This document shows, one piece after another, positions 34,001 through 41,664 of a stretch of DNA of 64,000 bases (positions are counted from its first letter, which is position 1; the number at the start of each line of letters is the position of its first letter). Location: assembly GCA_903813345.2 (NCBI GenBank), contig CAIIXF020000011.1, positions 11,070,842-11,134,841 on the forward strand, in the 5' to 3' direction. Position numbers and translations under genes: made by a program. The notes below the pieces were generated by a model. It was not told where the DNA came from, made no database searches, and was given only the letters and a program-made list of their open reading frames with translations. This stretch comes from Owenia fusiformis (taxonomy: Eukaryota > Annelida > Polychaeta > Sabellida > Oweniidae).

Positions 34001-37000
34001 TTTGAAAAATATTTAAGTTATTGGAGGCTTGTAAGACTTTGTAGCCCTTTGCCATCAGGAAGTATTTTGACCCACTTTTTAGATATGGTGTCTGAAAAGT
34101 AGGACATATCTGAATCTGATTCAGGAATCTGAATCTGAAATCACGTTTTACCTTTTGCCTGTAACAGTTTAATGCACACTTTCTGGGGTCGGATTTCGAG
34201 TGGTAAGTCTTCTATGAATGACGACAGAAAGTAATAACTTGCGGACATATAAGGTAATAATGAGAGGACAGTCTCCAGTGAGCATGTCACCAATAACGTA
34301 GATGCGAGTAGGTAGTTACCAGATTCACCACCAGGTGGCTCATTCGGGTCAGATAGCATGGCGGGTATAGTAGAAAGTTCCCTTTAACTTAAATTACAAT
34401 TATTTGCGTGGTTCAATTTTCATATGACCCTTATGTATCTAATAGTTATGCAAATTAAAATATGTCCAGTAAAAGAAAATGTTATCTGTCCAATACAAGA
34501 AAAGACCAGAACAACGGCAACGCCAAAGCGTAGCGAATCCCATCGAACAGAAATGGCTGGCGTTTTTAAAAACGAAGCGCAAATATCATAAAACAACACA
34601 CCAGAAAGGCCACCATTTTCAAAATGGTTGTTCACTAGCCAAGTTGTCATCAGAAGAAATAATATGCTTTTAAGTAGCCACCTCTAAAATTTTTGAAAAA
34701 TCACACACGTACTTGTAAATTCACATAAAACACACATAAAAATGGTGGCCATTTTTCAAAATGGCCGACTACTACCCATTATTAGACAATGTGCCATGCT
34801 TAAAGTATTCACATATCAAATATGAACAAAATCGCTCCACTATTTTTCGAGTTATAGTAAAATACGTTAAAATGGCGGCCATTTTTCAAAATGGCCACCT
34901 TCTCCCAAAAGCGTCATTAGAAATAGACAGTGTGCCATGCTTATGGTATTCACATACCAAATATGAACAAAATCGCTACACTATACTTCGAGTTATAGTG
35001 AAATACGTTTAAATGGCGGCCATTTTTCAAAATTGTTTTCAAAATGGCGGCCATTTTTCAAAATTGTTTTCAAAATGGCTGCCTTCTACCAAAAGTGTCA
35101 TAGGACAGTGTGCCATGCTTATAGTATTCACATACCAAATATGAACAAAATCGCTCCACTACTTTTCGAGTTATAGCAAAATATGTTAAAATGGCAGCCA
35201 TTTTTCCAAAAATTTTTCAAAATGGCCGCCTTCTACCAAAAGTGTCATAGGACAGTGTGCCATGCTTATTCACCTTTCCCCAAAGTCAGCTCATGAATAT
35301 TATAATTAGCAAATCTGAAAACTCTGACGTCAGAGTAGGGCAGATTTTCGCGGGAAAATCCTAACACATTAGAAGTCAATGGGAATCATGACGGAAACGG
35401 GTTAATTTTATTGTCAAATTATGTTGAGTAGTGATAATATTTATGATAAATGTAATGGAATTTAATTAATTATACTCCCGTCTATATTCCCCCTTCTTTA
35501 TATTGTTCTGGGGATCAAATGAATAGAGAAATATTGATGTGAAGAGTACAACGTTCCCTGTACATTTTCAAATTACGCCGACTGTGTAAAACCCCATGTT
35601 AGTTCTTGACTGTCAAAATGTTAACATCCCATGGTAATCTTGAGTTTGTGTAATATTTTCTCATGGGGAGTGAAGAAGGGGGTACGGCTTAACCTTGAAA
35701 AAAAGTATTCGACTCTCAAATCTGGGCCAAAGCGTTACTTTCACTTACAATCAGCTACTTATTATACCACATGACAATGTTACTTTTATGTCTGCCGAAG
35801 AATTTGACAATGGTTACATGAGTGATGACTAATTTCATTGAATGTTAAGGCTGTTCATGTATGCTTATTGAGACAATGTACCAGAGTTGCTTGTTTTACC
35901 GACAATCGTCTATTTGAAGAGATTTATCTCTTGAAAAGCCCATGGGCGTTCTTTTAAATATCGAACTTTTTAGAGAACTTTTAGGATATTTTTGGACGTA
36001 GACGTTCAAGAGAGAAACTCCGGCGGTTTACCAAGGGGGAGCTTTTTGACAGTTTTGGCAAAAAATCATGCAAAAAGTGCTCAGAATGGTAAAAAGCTGC
36101 ATAATTTTGAAAGAGTATCTGACCAGACCTGCAAAAATACATGACCAATCCCAAATTATTTGGGCAACCCGATGAGAAAAATGCAAGTGGACATTTAAAA
36201 CTGTTGTTACCTAAATGTGTAATTGTGAGACCAATGAACACTTACCTAAATGTGTAATTGTGAGACCAATGAACACTTACTTAAATGTGTAATTGTCTGA
36301 ATACCTAAATGTGAAATTGTGAGACCAATGAACACTTGCTTAAAGTAGTGTAAATGTGAAACCAATGAACACTTACCTAAAGGCGTAAACACAGGTGCAA
36401 AGGGGTCATCATAACTGACATCACCTGGCATAGGAGAGCCACTTTGAAGGTCATTGTCATCATAGACCCCACTAAACAACCTAGATGGACACAATGTAGA
36501 GTTTTCTGCCAAGAACTGAGCTCCTCCAGGAGTCTCCACAGTGATAAGTGGGTTGGTATTTATGCGTGTGGTTTCTATGACTGGTTGATGAGCTTTAGTT
36601 GGGTCACTGGAGTCTGGGGTGTCATCTAAAAGCAAAATTGAAATTAGTTACAGCATAATTCATGGGAATTGTTATTCTCTATTATTACCAGCTTATTACC
36701 AATTGACCACTGACACACCAATTTTCATAGCTGCCCATGTCTAATAATTGACTCACCAATTTTTAAAGCTGCCAGGTAACTTTTGGACCTCATCTGTTCT
36801 TGCTTGGGTACCTTTGTCTTTGAGACTTGACCTTCAATTCTCCATATCTGGTCTTTCTCTCCAGGCTTCAGCACAATGTTCTGATTTGGATCAACATCTG
36901 ATTCATCTTCCTTATGGTGAGCTGAAAACATTCATCAAGTACAGTAAATAGATATTGAAGTGCAATTCAGTTACTCACTTCGAGAGCCATGTTAGATTTT

Positions 37001-38750
37001 GAAACTTATGGCTCTCGAACGGGTAAATGGACAGCTGAATAAAAGTGACCTTTGAAACACGAATTAAGTCGATCAGCGTCTACCAGCGGCTTACTTTTGT
37101 TCTCTTACTATGTCATACATCATTATCATCCTTCCGTGTAAGTATTGGAGCGCTGAAGTACTTCCTTTTTGATCAAGACTTGTAATTGTTAGTTGAGTGA
37201 ATGTTTTTTTCTGCCAAATTCCAATATGGCGTTTTCTGCTCGGACATTTTTGTAAATCTCCGGAGGTTGTCCGAACCTAACTCATTCTCAAAATTCATTT
37301 CGTTCGTTGCATATCTCACTCCTAGCAATACCGCCATATTGGAAATGGTTCGAAAAAACATTCACTCGATGAACAATTTACAAGTCTTGATCGAAAAAGA
37401 AGTATTTCAGCACTCCAATACTTGCACGGATTGATGATACTGATGGAAGACACAGTTAGAGACCAAAAGTAAGCCGCTGATCGACTTAATTCGATTTCAA
37501 AGGTCACAATCATTCAGCTGTCCAAATGCTCCGTGGGAAAGCTATTATCAAAATCCCCATAGCTTTCGCAGGAAGTAACAATTCAGGTGTTTAGTTTGAA
37601 AACGCATCCTTTATTATTTTGTATTTTTAATTAGCACTTTACTACTGGGTTTGTAGAAAAAACCGGGTACCGAGTAGTAAATCCTCCATGCTGGGTTCAA
37701 ACTTGGTACCCGGTCGAAAAAACCGGGTACCCAAAAAACAAAAAATACAAACATAATTAGATCATTAGAAAACGTGTAAGATTTGTTTTGACTTTACAAA
37801 AAATGTATGTAACTTCCTTCAAAATTGAGCTAGAAGCTTCAAATAAAAAGCATTTTAAGAGTCTTTTCTTCCTCTATCATCCTGGCCATATATTCATTGG
37901 TTATGGGCACCATCGCACCCCCTCCTGGCTACGCCTATGACATTGTAAGACGTAACAATTTAAACTTCAGCGGACGTTTCGTCGAAAATTGGGATAACTT
38001 AAATTATGATAAATAATCAAAATCTTACACGTTGCATCATGTAAATTAACACACGTCACCTCTCTGCTAAAGTATAGCTATTTACAGATTTAAATCATAA
38101 TCAAAACAATTAACGTACCAACATACGAACTATTGAAAATAGAGTAAGATTGATTTGTCATGTTTTTCAAATCGTCTTACAATGTCATAGGCGTAGCCAG
38201 GAGGGGGTTCGATGGTACGATCGCACCCCCCCATAACCAATGAAAATATGACCACTATGATAGAGGAAGAAAAGAGTCTTAAAATGCTTTTTATTTGAAG
38301 CTTCTAGCTCAATTTTGAAGGAAGTTGCATACATTTTTGTGAATTCAAAACAAATCTTACACGTTTTCTAATGATCTAATTATTATGTTTTATATTCGTA
38401 TTATTCGTTTTTTTGGGTACCCAGTATTTTCGACCGGGTACCGGGTACCAAGTTTGAACCCAGCATGGAGGATTTACTACCGGGTACCCGTTTTTTTCTA
38501 ACGCCCCCCCCCCCTTCGGACAGGCTTCTGCACTCGACTGGATTTTAAAAATGGGTTAGTGCACAACCACCTGAGAATCCAGTTACACCCACCTGAAAAT
38601 GAATAGGTATGTATAATCAAATTTGGTCTAAATTGAGAAATCAAGAATTTTGCATCCACTTGTCACAGAAAAAATCCTGCCTCCGAGCACTGCCTTACCA
38701 TCTGTAATTTTTGTTTGCTTCTTACTCCTCTTAGTTTGGAAACAAGGCAT
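12156..38750 (-). CDS. NOS: Nitric oxide synthase, 28 coding exons
   Basis: Exons (high to low): 38750-38699, 36921-36757, 36625-36377, 33468-33320, 33136-32991, 32152-31990, 31854-31763, 30613-30469, 30277-30132, 25182-25008, 24052-23951, 22395-22201, 21737-21637, 21190-21046, 20825-20656, 20149-19975, 19080-18939, 18467-18392, 18093-17906, 17259-17108, 16325-16253, 15888-15751, 15471-15384, 15213-15089, 14759-14212, 13781-13590, 13202-13096, 12195-12156. All phases match and the total of 4239 nt is divisible by three, giving 1412 residues. The enzyme makes NO and citrulline from arginine, NADPH and O2 as a heme/flavin dimer. All domain motifs are present, so the gene looks functional. No PDZ domain is seen at the N-terminus. 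The start at 38750 is a choice: the same frame is open to another ATG at 38948. Confidence 0.93.
12240..12960. repeat. Dispersed repeat in the last NOS intron
   Basis: It starts near AACAGCAATGGCAAAGCGTAG and ends near CTTCGTTCGATGGGATAA. Inside are two diverged copies (about 12370-12500 and 12505-12625) of a unit that reads ...AAAATGG..GCC, AGTGTGCCATGCTT, CACATACCAAAT, AAAATCGCTCCAC. The same unit recurs at 34740-35275. The tail holds a CGGACAGA-rich stretch. It is a multi-copy family whose class I cannot name. Confidence 0.65.
14343..14759 (-). other. NOS: Ser/Pro-rich insertion in the NOS NADPH domain
   Basis: Residues of about 1118-1256 lie between the two conserved NADPH-site motifs FRSFWQQR and MFLVYGCRG, where other NOS enzymes have only about 10-15 residues. 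The insertion is rich in S, P, T, Q and K and looks disordered. It contains RQRSKSAPG, which fits the mode-I 14-3-3 motif R-S-x-S-x-P, a proline run APPPL, and several SP/TP sites. The frame is open throughout and there is no internal intron evidence such as a consensus donor plus acceptor pair in phase. Retention of an unspliced intron cannot be fully excluded. Confidence 0.75.
16459..16570. repeat. Short foldback repeat in a NOS intron
   Basis: Left arm 16459-16505 and right arm 16528-16570 are near reverse complements (GATACAGGAAATATCCC / GGGATATTTCCTGTATC). A related phrase family with GGGACATAT continues to about 16940. It lies between exons 20 and 21. Confidence 0.65.
17345..17880. repeat. 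Nested foldback elements in NOS intron 19
   Basis: The outer arms (about 17348-17378 and 17838-17868) share GTTGTTTGTAGAATGAAT in inverted orientation. Nested inside is a smaller element, 17423-17652, with 40-bp inverted ends beginning TGTGCCAAT and a possible 3-bp duplication ATG. There is no coding capacity. The intron separates NOS exons 19 and 20. Confidence 0.65.
18988..19582. repeat. Tandem array derived from the 5' part of NOS exon 17
   Basis: Five extra copies of a 95-100 bp unit follow the genuine exon 17 border. On the minus strand each copy has a TACTATAG-type acceptor and then the first ~70 nt of exon 17, including the AAC (Asn) codon run, which varies from three to four or more codons. 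The copies lack the rest of the exon and its donor, so they are pseudo-exons. The unit spans the intron/exon border. Confidence 0.9.
19975..21737 (-). CDS. NOS: NOS calmodulin-binding linker and FMN domain, exons 13-16
   Basis: Exon 13 finishes the oxygenase domain ([10 protein letters not shown]) and begins a basic, hydrophobic stretch that continues into exon 14 ([12 protein letters not shown]). This is the expected calmodulin-binding helix. The FMN site follows: [11 protein letters not shown], then [17 protein letters not shown] and [18 protein letters not shown]. Between NGK and RFSVF only about 25 residues occur. The longer autoinhibitory loop of constitutive neuronal NOS is therefore missing, as in inducible-type enzymes. 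Exon 14's acceptor is the first copy of a 60-bp tandem array. Confidence 0.9.
21176..21525. repeat. 60-bp tandem array carrying the NOS exon 14 acceptor
   Basis: About 5.8 copies of a 60-bp unit, nearly identical. On the minus strand each copy contains GCAACTTGCTTTGCAG followed by CATAATGATATTCATT, the 3' splice site and first bases of NOS exon 14. The frame happens to be open on the plus strand, producing a 122-residue repeat ORF that is not a gene. Confidence 0.92.
22201..33468 (-). CDS. NOS: NOS oxygenase (heme) domain, exons 4-12
   Basis: Exon 5 carries C209-x4-C214, the pair that forms the dimer zinc site. Exon 6 contains [14 protein letters not shown], in which Cys298 is the proximal heme ligand. 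Exon 8 has [12 protein letters not shown], exon 10 has GWYVNTEIA with the substrate-binding Glu, and exon 12 has [15 protein letters not shown] and FHQEMLNY-like YHQEMLNY, which form the pterin and dimer face. Together these show a complete catalytic heme domain. Exons 9 and 10 are separated by an intron of nearly 5 kb that holds a minisatellite and a satellite. Confidence 0.93.
22900..22995. repeat. Tail fragment of dispersed repeat family
   Basis: GGACAGATGGACAGA-type stretch followed by CTTCGCTCGATGGGAT, matching the end of the repeat at 12880-12955. Confidence 0.5.
23475..23935. repeat. Diverged copy of dispersed repeat family
   Basis: It begins with ACTAGATAACAGCAACTGTGG, contains AAAAATGGTGGCCATTTTGA, and ends with TTGCCCGACAGAGGGATGG. 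The order matches the repeat at 12280-12950. It sits in a NOS intron just 3' of exon 11 on the minus strand. Confidence 0.5.
24195..24295. repeat. Dispersed repeat containing CACCAGGTGGCT
   Basis: GAGTAGGTA..TTACCAG..CGCCACCAGGTGGCTAATTC..AAAGTTCCCTT closely matches 34305-34385. This is two copies of the same short interspersed family in NOS introns. Confidence 0.5.
25313..28043. repeat. 26-bp minisatellite in NOS intron 9
   Basis: About 105 copies of a 26-bp unit of the type CAGTATGAACCCCCTTATGT plus TATTAC. Units differ at a few fixed positions (CCAG/GCAG, CTTATG/CATATG), and blocks of variants recur in the same order, indicating higher-order duplication. Near 26880-27150 a hybrid block with TTATTACCTGTCC repeats three times. 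It is not coding. Confidence 0.97.
28305..29115. repeat. ~146-bp satellite in NOS intron 9
   Basis: About 5.5 tandem copies of a unit with AACAAGATGGCCGCCC, AAAAGTTAATCAGCTC, ACTTGATATCCTCTATCA, AATCCGATGAGCGG and GACAAGATTTTTCGAAAAA. Several small open frames on both strands are artefacts of the repeat. Confidence 0.93.
30790..31805. repeat. 43-44 bp tandem array derived from the NOS exon 7 donor
   Basis: More than twenty units of the type AATGAAAGAGGTGAAACATT + CATGATATTGCCATCAGTTG. The unit nearest exon 7 is the exon's own 3' end: on the minus strand CACCACCTTTTTCATGCCAC..AATATCAG|GTATGTC. The next unit keeps an intact donor copy. Most later units have lost it (CAGGTATGT changed to CATGAATGT). 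Repeats become more divergent towards 30790. Confidence 0.92.
34305..34390. repeat. Second copy of the CACCAGGTGGCT dispersed repeat
   Basis: It matches 24195-24295 over most of its length (TTACCAGATTCACCACCAGG .. AAAGTTCCCTTT). Confidence 0.5.
34500..35275. repeat. Dispersed repeat with four internal tandem units (NOS intron 3)
   Basis: Units of roughly 125-165 bp begin with AAAATGGCGGCCATTTTTCA and contain CAAAAGTGTCAT, GACAGTGTGCCATGCTTA, TATTCACATACCAAATATGA and AAATCGCTCCACTA. The leader AACGCCAAAGCGTAGCGAAT matches 12290-12315, showing the same family as in the last NOS intron. Confidence 0.75.
36190..36385. repeat. ~35-bp array duplicating the NOS exon 3 donor
   Basis: On the minus strand the true donor reads CTTTAG|GTAAGTGTTCATTGG. 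Downstream, the unit ATTTAGGTAAGTGTTCATTG plus GTCTCACAATTACAC repeats about four times. It carries further AGGTAA, AAGTAAGTG and AGGTAT sites near 36303, 36280, 36243 and 36210. Confidence 0.85.
36377..38750 (-). CDS. NOS: NOS N-terminal extension, exons 1-3
   Basis: Exon 1 encodes 17 residues starting [14 protein letters not shown], basic and with a Cys at position 3. Exon 2 is hydrophilic and contains [11 protein letters not shown]. Exon 3 is acidic and Ser/Pro-rich and ends FTPLG. No PDZ fold is visible, unlike vertebrate neuronal NOS. The extension of about 155 residues has no fold I recognise; it may be regulatory. Exon 1 as called depends on a well-formed donor (ATG|GTAAGG) and a phase match to exon 2. 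If the upstream ATG at 38948 is used, the protein would gain 66 residues. Confidence 0.7.
37025..37528. repeat. Foldback element, ~200-bp arms, in NOS intron 1
   Basis: Left arm about 37025-37230 and right arm about 37335-37528 are inverted copies. Examples are ACAGCTGAAT/ATTCAGCTGT, AAGTCGATCAGCG/CGCTGATCGACTT-like, and AAGTATTGGAG/CTCCAATACTT. Short ORFs on both strands here mirror each other and are not genes. Confidence 0.85.
37656..38498. repeat. Large foldback element, ~315-bp arms, in NOS intron 1
   Basis: Arms 37656-37952 and 38173-38498 are inverted copies, with terminal CCGGGTACC-rich sequence, an internal TTTTATTTGAAGCTTCTAGC segment and an inner GGCGTAGCCAGGAGGGGG segment, around a 220-bp spacer. 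A single, diverged copy of the inner part of one arm occurs at 47195-47420. This indicates a multi-copy family. Confidence 0.88.
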
Positions 38751-38941
38751 TGTGAACAGCTTCACTTTGTCAAATAATACACGTCCTCGCTGGAAACAGC
38801 CGTATATGCAGACACTGTAACATTCGTCTCGCTCGAATGGTCTCCCGCCAAAAATCGACCCGATTACGCAAATATTGCATTGTTTTTGCGGGCGATCAGA
38901 AACTCTATCTAACATTTGTTCGCATTCCCACTGGTCGCTCT

Positions 38942-39042
38942 CGAGCACAGGCCCAGGAAGATTTAAATCCCCCCACTCACTATTTTTTACAGTATAGAGT
39001 GAGTGGGGGGATTTAAATCTTCTTCCTTGGTCCGTGCTCTAG
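38942..39042. repeat. Palindrome at the NOS 5' end and LTR target site
   Basis: GAAGATTTAAATCCCCCCAC..ACT and its exact reverse complement (25-bp perfect arms at about 38958-38982 and 39001-39025) flank a 16-18 nt loop. Weaker complementarity extends to GAGCAC/GTGCTC at the outer edges. It lies between the NOS start codon and the LTR element. Confidence 0.85.
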
Positions 39043-39045
39043 TAT
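39042..39045. repeat. Target-site duplication GTAT, left copy
   Basis: The four bases GTAT directly before the left LTR are repeated directly after the right LTR (63894-63897). This marks both LTRs as one insertion. Confidence 0.75.
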
Positions 39046-39094
39046 TGTCACGACCCGTATGTGGTAGCGTGATTGGGAATCGGACAGAAAAGGA

Positions 39095-39620
39095 AGTTAT
39101 ATTTGATGTCTCAAATAATAGATATTGCATGTACTAGTTTGCAATTGTTAATGTCTTCAATTCAAAGTGGGAGGGGTTAGTTGAACAGAAAAGCCATTTA
39201 CAGGGGCTGGATTAAAAACATGTGCTGCATTTACTAGGTTGCAATTGTTAGGGTTTTCAATTTAAAGTGGGAGGGGTTAATTGAACAGAAAAGCCATTTA
39301 CAGGGGCTGGATTAAAAACATGTGCTGCATTTACTAGGTTGCAATTGTTAGGGTTTTCAATTTAAAGTGGGAGGGGTTAATTGAACAGAAAAGCCATTTA
39401 CAGGGGCTTTATTAAGAACATGTACTGCATGTACTAGATTGCAATGGTTAGGGTTGTCAATTCAAAGTGGGAGGGGTTAGTTGAACAGAAAAGCCATTTA
39501 CAGGGGCTTTATTAAGAACATGTACTGCATGTACTAGATTGCAATGGTTAGGGTTGTCAATTCAAAGTGGGAGGGGTTAGTTGAACAGGAAAGCCATTTA
39601 CAGGGGCTTTATTAAGAACA
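39095..39620. repeat. 100-bp tandem array inside the 3' LTR
   Basis: Five-plus units of exactly 100 bp, aligned on CAGGGGCT at 39201, 39301, 39401, 39501 and 39601. Each has GTGGGAGGGGTTA, GAACAGAAAAGCCATTTA and ATGTACTGCATGTACTAG-like segments. In the sense direction it lies in the last quarter of the LTR. Confidence 0.93.
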
Positions 39621-40000
39621 CTATGTCAGAAATCAGCTGATTAGTCTGGTTAAAGATTTTCTGAGTACAGTGAAACTCGTGGGAATTGAACACTTATGAA
39701 GTCACAAGAATATGTTCACCATAGAAAGGTGTTCATTATAAAGGCGTGACTTCATATGAACACATTTGTGTATGTGATACAAGAGGTGTTTGATATTGCA
39801 GGTTTCACTGTGATCATACAGTAAATAGTGGGCAAATGCAAGTTTCACTGTAATCAGATGATATATAGTGGATCAAAGACAGATTTCACTGTAATATGTT
39901 GGTAAATAATATGTAGGGTAATCAGGCTGAGCAATCAGGAAAATTAAGAACGTTGCAAATCTTGTGTGACAATGCCCCCAATTACCATGTGAGCAAATAA

Positions 40001-40258
40001 TTAACTACCTGGACAGGCGTGCAATTGACCTTGATAGGATACCTCTGCGAAACAAACTGGACAACAAGTGTCATCTGTTTCCCACTGGTCTATGCAGAAA
40101 GTACATGCACAAATCTCTTGCTCAGGGTAATGTTGGGGGTCAGTCAATGTCAGTAAGATTTTGCAATACAAGCAGATGTAATGGCCACAGGGTAGATATA
40201 TTAGGTCAGGTGAGAAATTAGTGCAGTGGAAACAAAAGTGTGCATTCTGTAAAGCCAT
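40001..40258 (-). CDS. LTR-encoded RING-finger protein (3' LTR copy)
   Basis: 85 residues. Cysteine/histidine order: CFHC, then CGH, then CLYC, and at the C-terminal end CCPVC. This fits a RING-type C-x2-C...C-x-H-x2-C-x2-C...C-x2-C zinc fold, which in cellular proteins usually acts as an E3 ubiquitin ligase. The first ATG is at 40258. A splice acceptor (GGCTTTACAG) lies just inside the frame at 40246/40247 and a donor (CCAG|GTAGTT) just before the stop at 40009/40008. The ORF may therefore also be an internal exon. Function in the element is unknown. Confidence 0.72.
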   Translation of the reverse strand: MALQNAHFCFHCTNFSPDLIYLPCGHYICLYCKILLTLTDPQHYPEQEICACTFCIDQWETDDTCCPVCFAEVSYQGQLHACPGS

Positions 40259-41121
40259 GGCATTAGAGAAATCAGACGTGAAACAACCTAATAAGTATCT
40301 GTAAAGACAATTAACAGTTGAAGTGTCTGTTCACAAATAACCAGCTGGCTACAAATGGGCTTCTGTCAATAATTTCAATTCCAATACAACGGGAGGGGGA
40401 TTGAATAATCTAGCTAGGAATTTACCATCTAAGCTTTACCAAGAAATAAACAAACTCTGGCGTGTAAAGGGATCTTTATAAAAATGTATAAAAACAAATC
40501 TATTCTACTGTAATAAATTAACAAGTTCACAATGTTACAAGTCACTAACAGTTACTGGCAATGGAATGCATGTGTGCACTCAAGTTTGAAACACCGCTGG
40601 TTTTCACATACAGAAGCCAAAAGTGAGAACTACTTTTTGCTGACACTTGACCTTAAACGTAAACATAACACCGATCAGCTGATCGGAGCACGTTTAATAC
40701 AACAAGTGTGTCCAGAAAAATTGGTAGAACTTTAAGTATAGGCCGTTAAGTATAATATGAATGCATTAAGTCAAATGAAAACACCAATATGTAGCCCACT
40801 TAGAGTATTGACATGTAAGTGTGGGAGGGGGTAGGTCAGTACCAGGGAAGTCAATTACAGCCCAAAAGGCTTCACGGGCTTCATAGGCTTGGCAAGTGAC
40901 CTCAATGACCCTGTGTTAAATTGAAGTTTTCGCTCCCGATGGGCTGCGAAAACGTAGTTAAATTGGTCCACAATACTCTAATAAGGATTCATAACAATAA
41001 ATGCGCTACAAATAGTGTCAAATTCTTGTATAAAGTTGAGTTTGAATGATCGAACAGTAAAATCAGTGAAATAACCCAGCAAGTTTCGACAATCTTGAGC
41101 AACCTAAATAAATGCAATTAC

Positions 41122-41151
41122 CTGGCCTGTGCCTGTATCGCGACTCTCCAT
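41122..41151 (-). other. Possible short leader exon in the 3' LTR
   Basis: An ATG followed by ten codons (MESRDTGTGQ) ends at a good donor, GGCCAG|GTAATT, in phase 0. Both the RING frame (acceptor at 40246) and the C2H2 ORF (acceptor at 43875) have phase 0 acceptors. A TATATATAT box is only about 15-23 nt upstream of this ATG. If that box sets the transcription start, the ATG would not be in the RNA. The call is tentative. Confidence 0.3.
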
Positions 41152-41664
41152 AATGTAATCAGCGGTATATATATCCAGTGTTATATCCAGAGTTTGCGTA
41201 TCTTGTAAAATATCCAAAAGACGGAGAATTCAAAGTATCGACTCGCCAGAAGAAGCTCGGATTCGCACAATGTAAAATATTTATGCGCGTGCTTAATTGC
41301 GCTAGTTTGGGGCCGGAGAATATAGTTCCTCTGTTTAAAGCTAAGTTAAGAGTGATTGAAGTTAAAATACCCAAATATAGGGTAATAATATAAATAAACA
41401 TGAGGTTTAACACATGAAATAGAGTGAAATACTTGAGTAATAACGTGTTGAAAGAGGAACTATTTCCCAGGACCAAAGGTCAAAGTGCATCCAATATGGC
41501 GGCAATAACAAAAACATTTAATTTGAAATTTTGAAAGAAAATGGTTAAACTCTGATATATGGAGAATCGCGATAGCATTTAAAATGTGAGTATAAGTTAA
41601 CAAAGTGGCGATCTTTCAAATCAACCAACTGACAAGAGTGGAAACGAAGTGCAAGATCGTCACA

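Larger units (their letters stand above)
39046..41664 (-). repeat. 3' LTR (left copy)
   Basis: On the minus strand it begins TGTGACGATC and ends GGGTCGTGACA (TG...CA). It is 2619 bp and paired with 61275-63893 at constant offset 22229. It contains a RING-finger ORF, a TATATATAT box (about 41166-41174) and a 100-bp tandem array. Such a long LTR is unusual for Ty3/gypsy elements. The LTR is 296 bp upstream of the NOS ATG and in the same orientation. Confidence 0.95.

Noticed and set aside
37173-37513. Overlapping ORFs on both strands with similar residues
   Set aside because: Mirror translations of the two arms of a foldback element.
40532-40735. 67-residue plus-strand ORF inside the LTR (also 62761-62964)
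   Set aside because: Antisense to the element, no recognised family; present twice only because the LTR is duplicated.
41159-41476. 105-residue minus-strand ORF inside the LTR (also 63388-63705)
   Set aside because: Hydrophobic start might suggest a membrane segment, but it lies at or upstream of the putative TATA-like box and has no family match. Kept only as a remote possibility.
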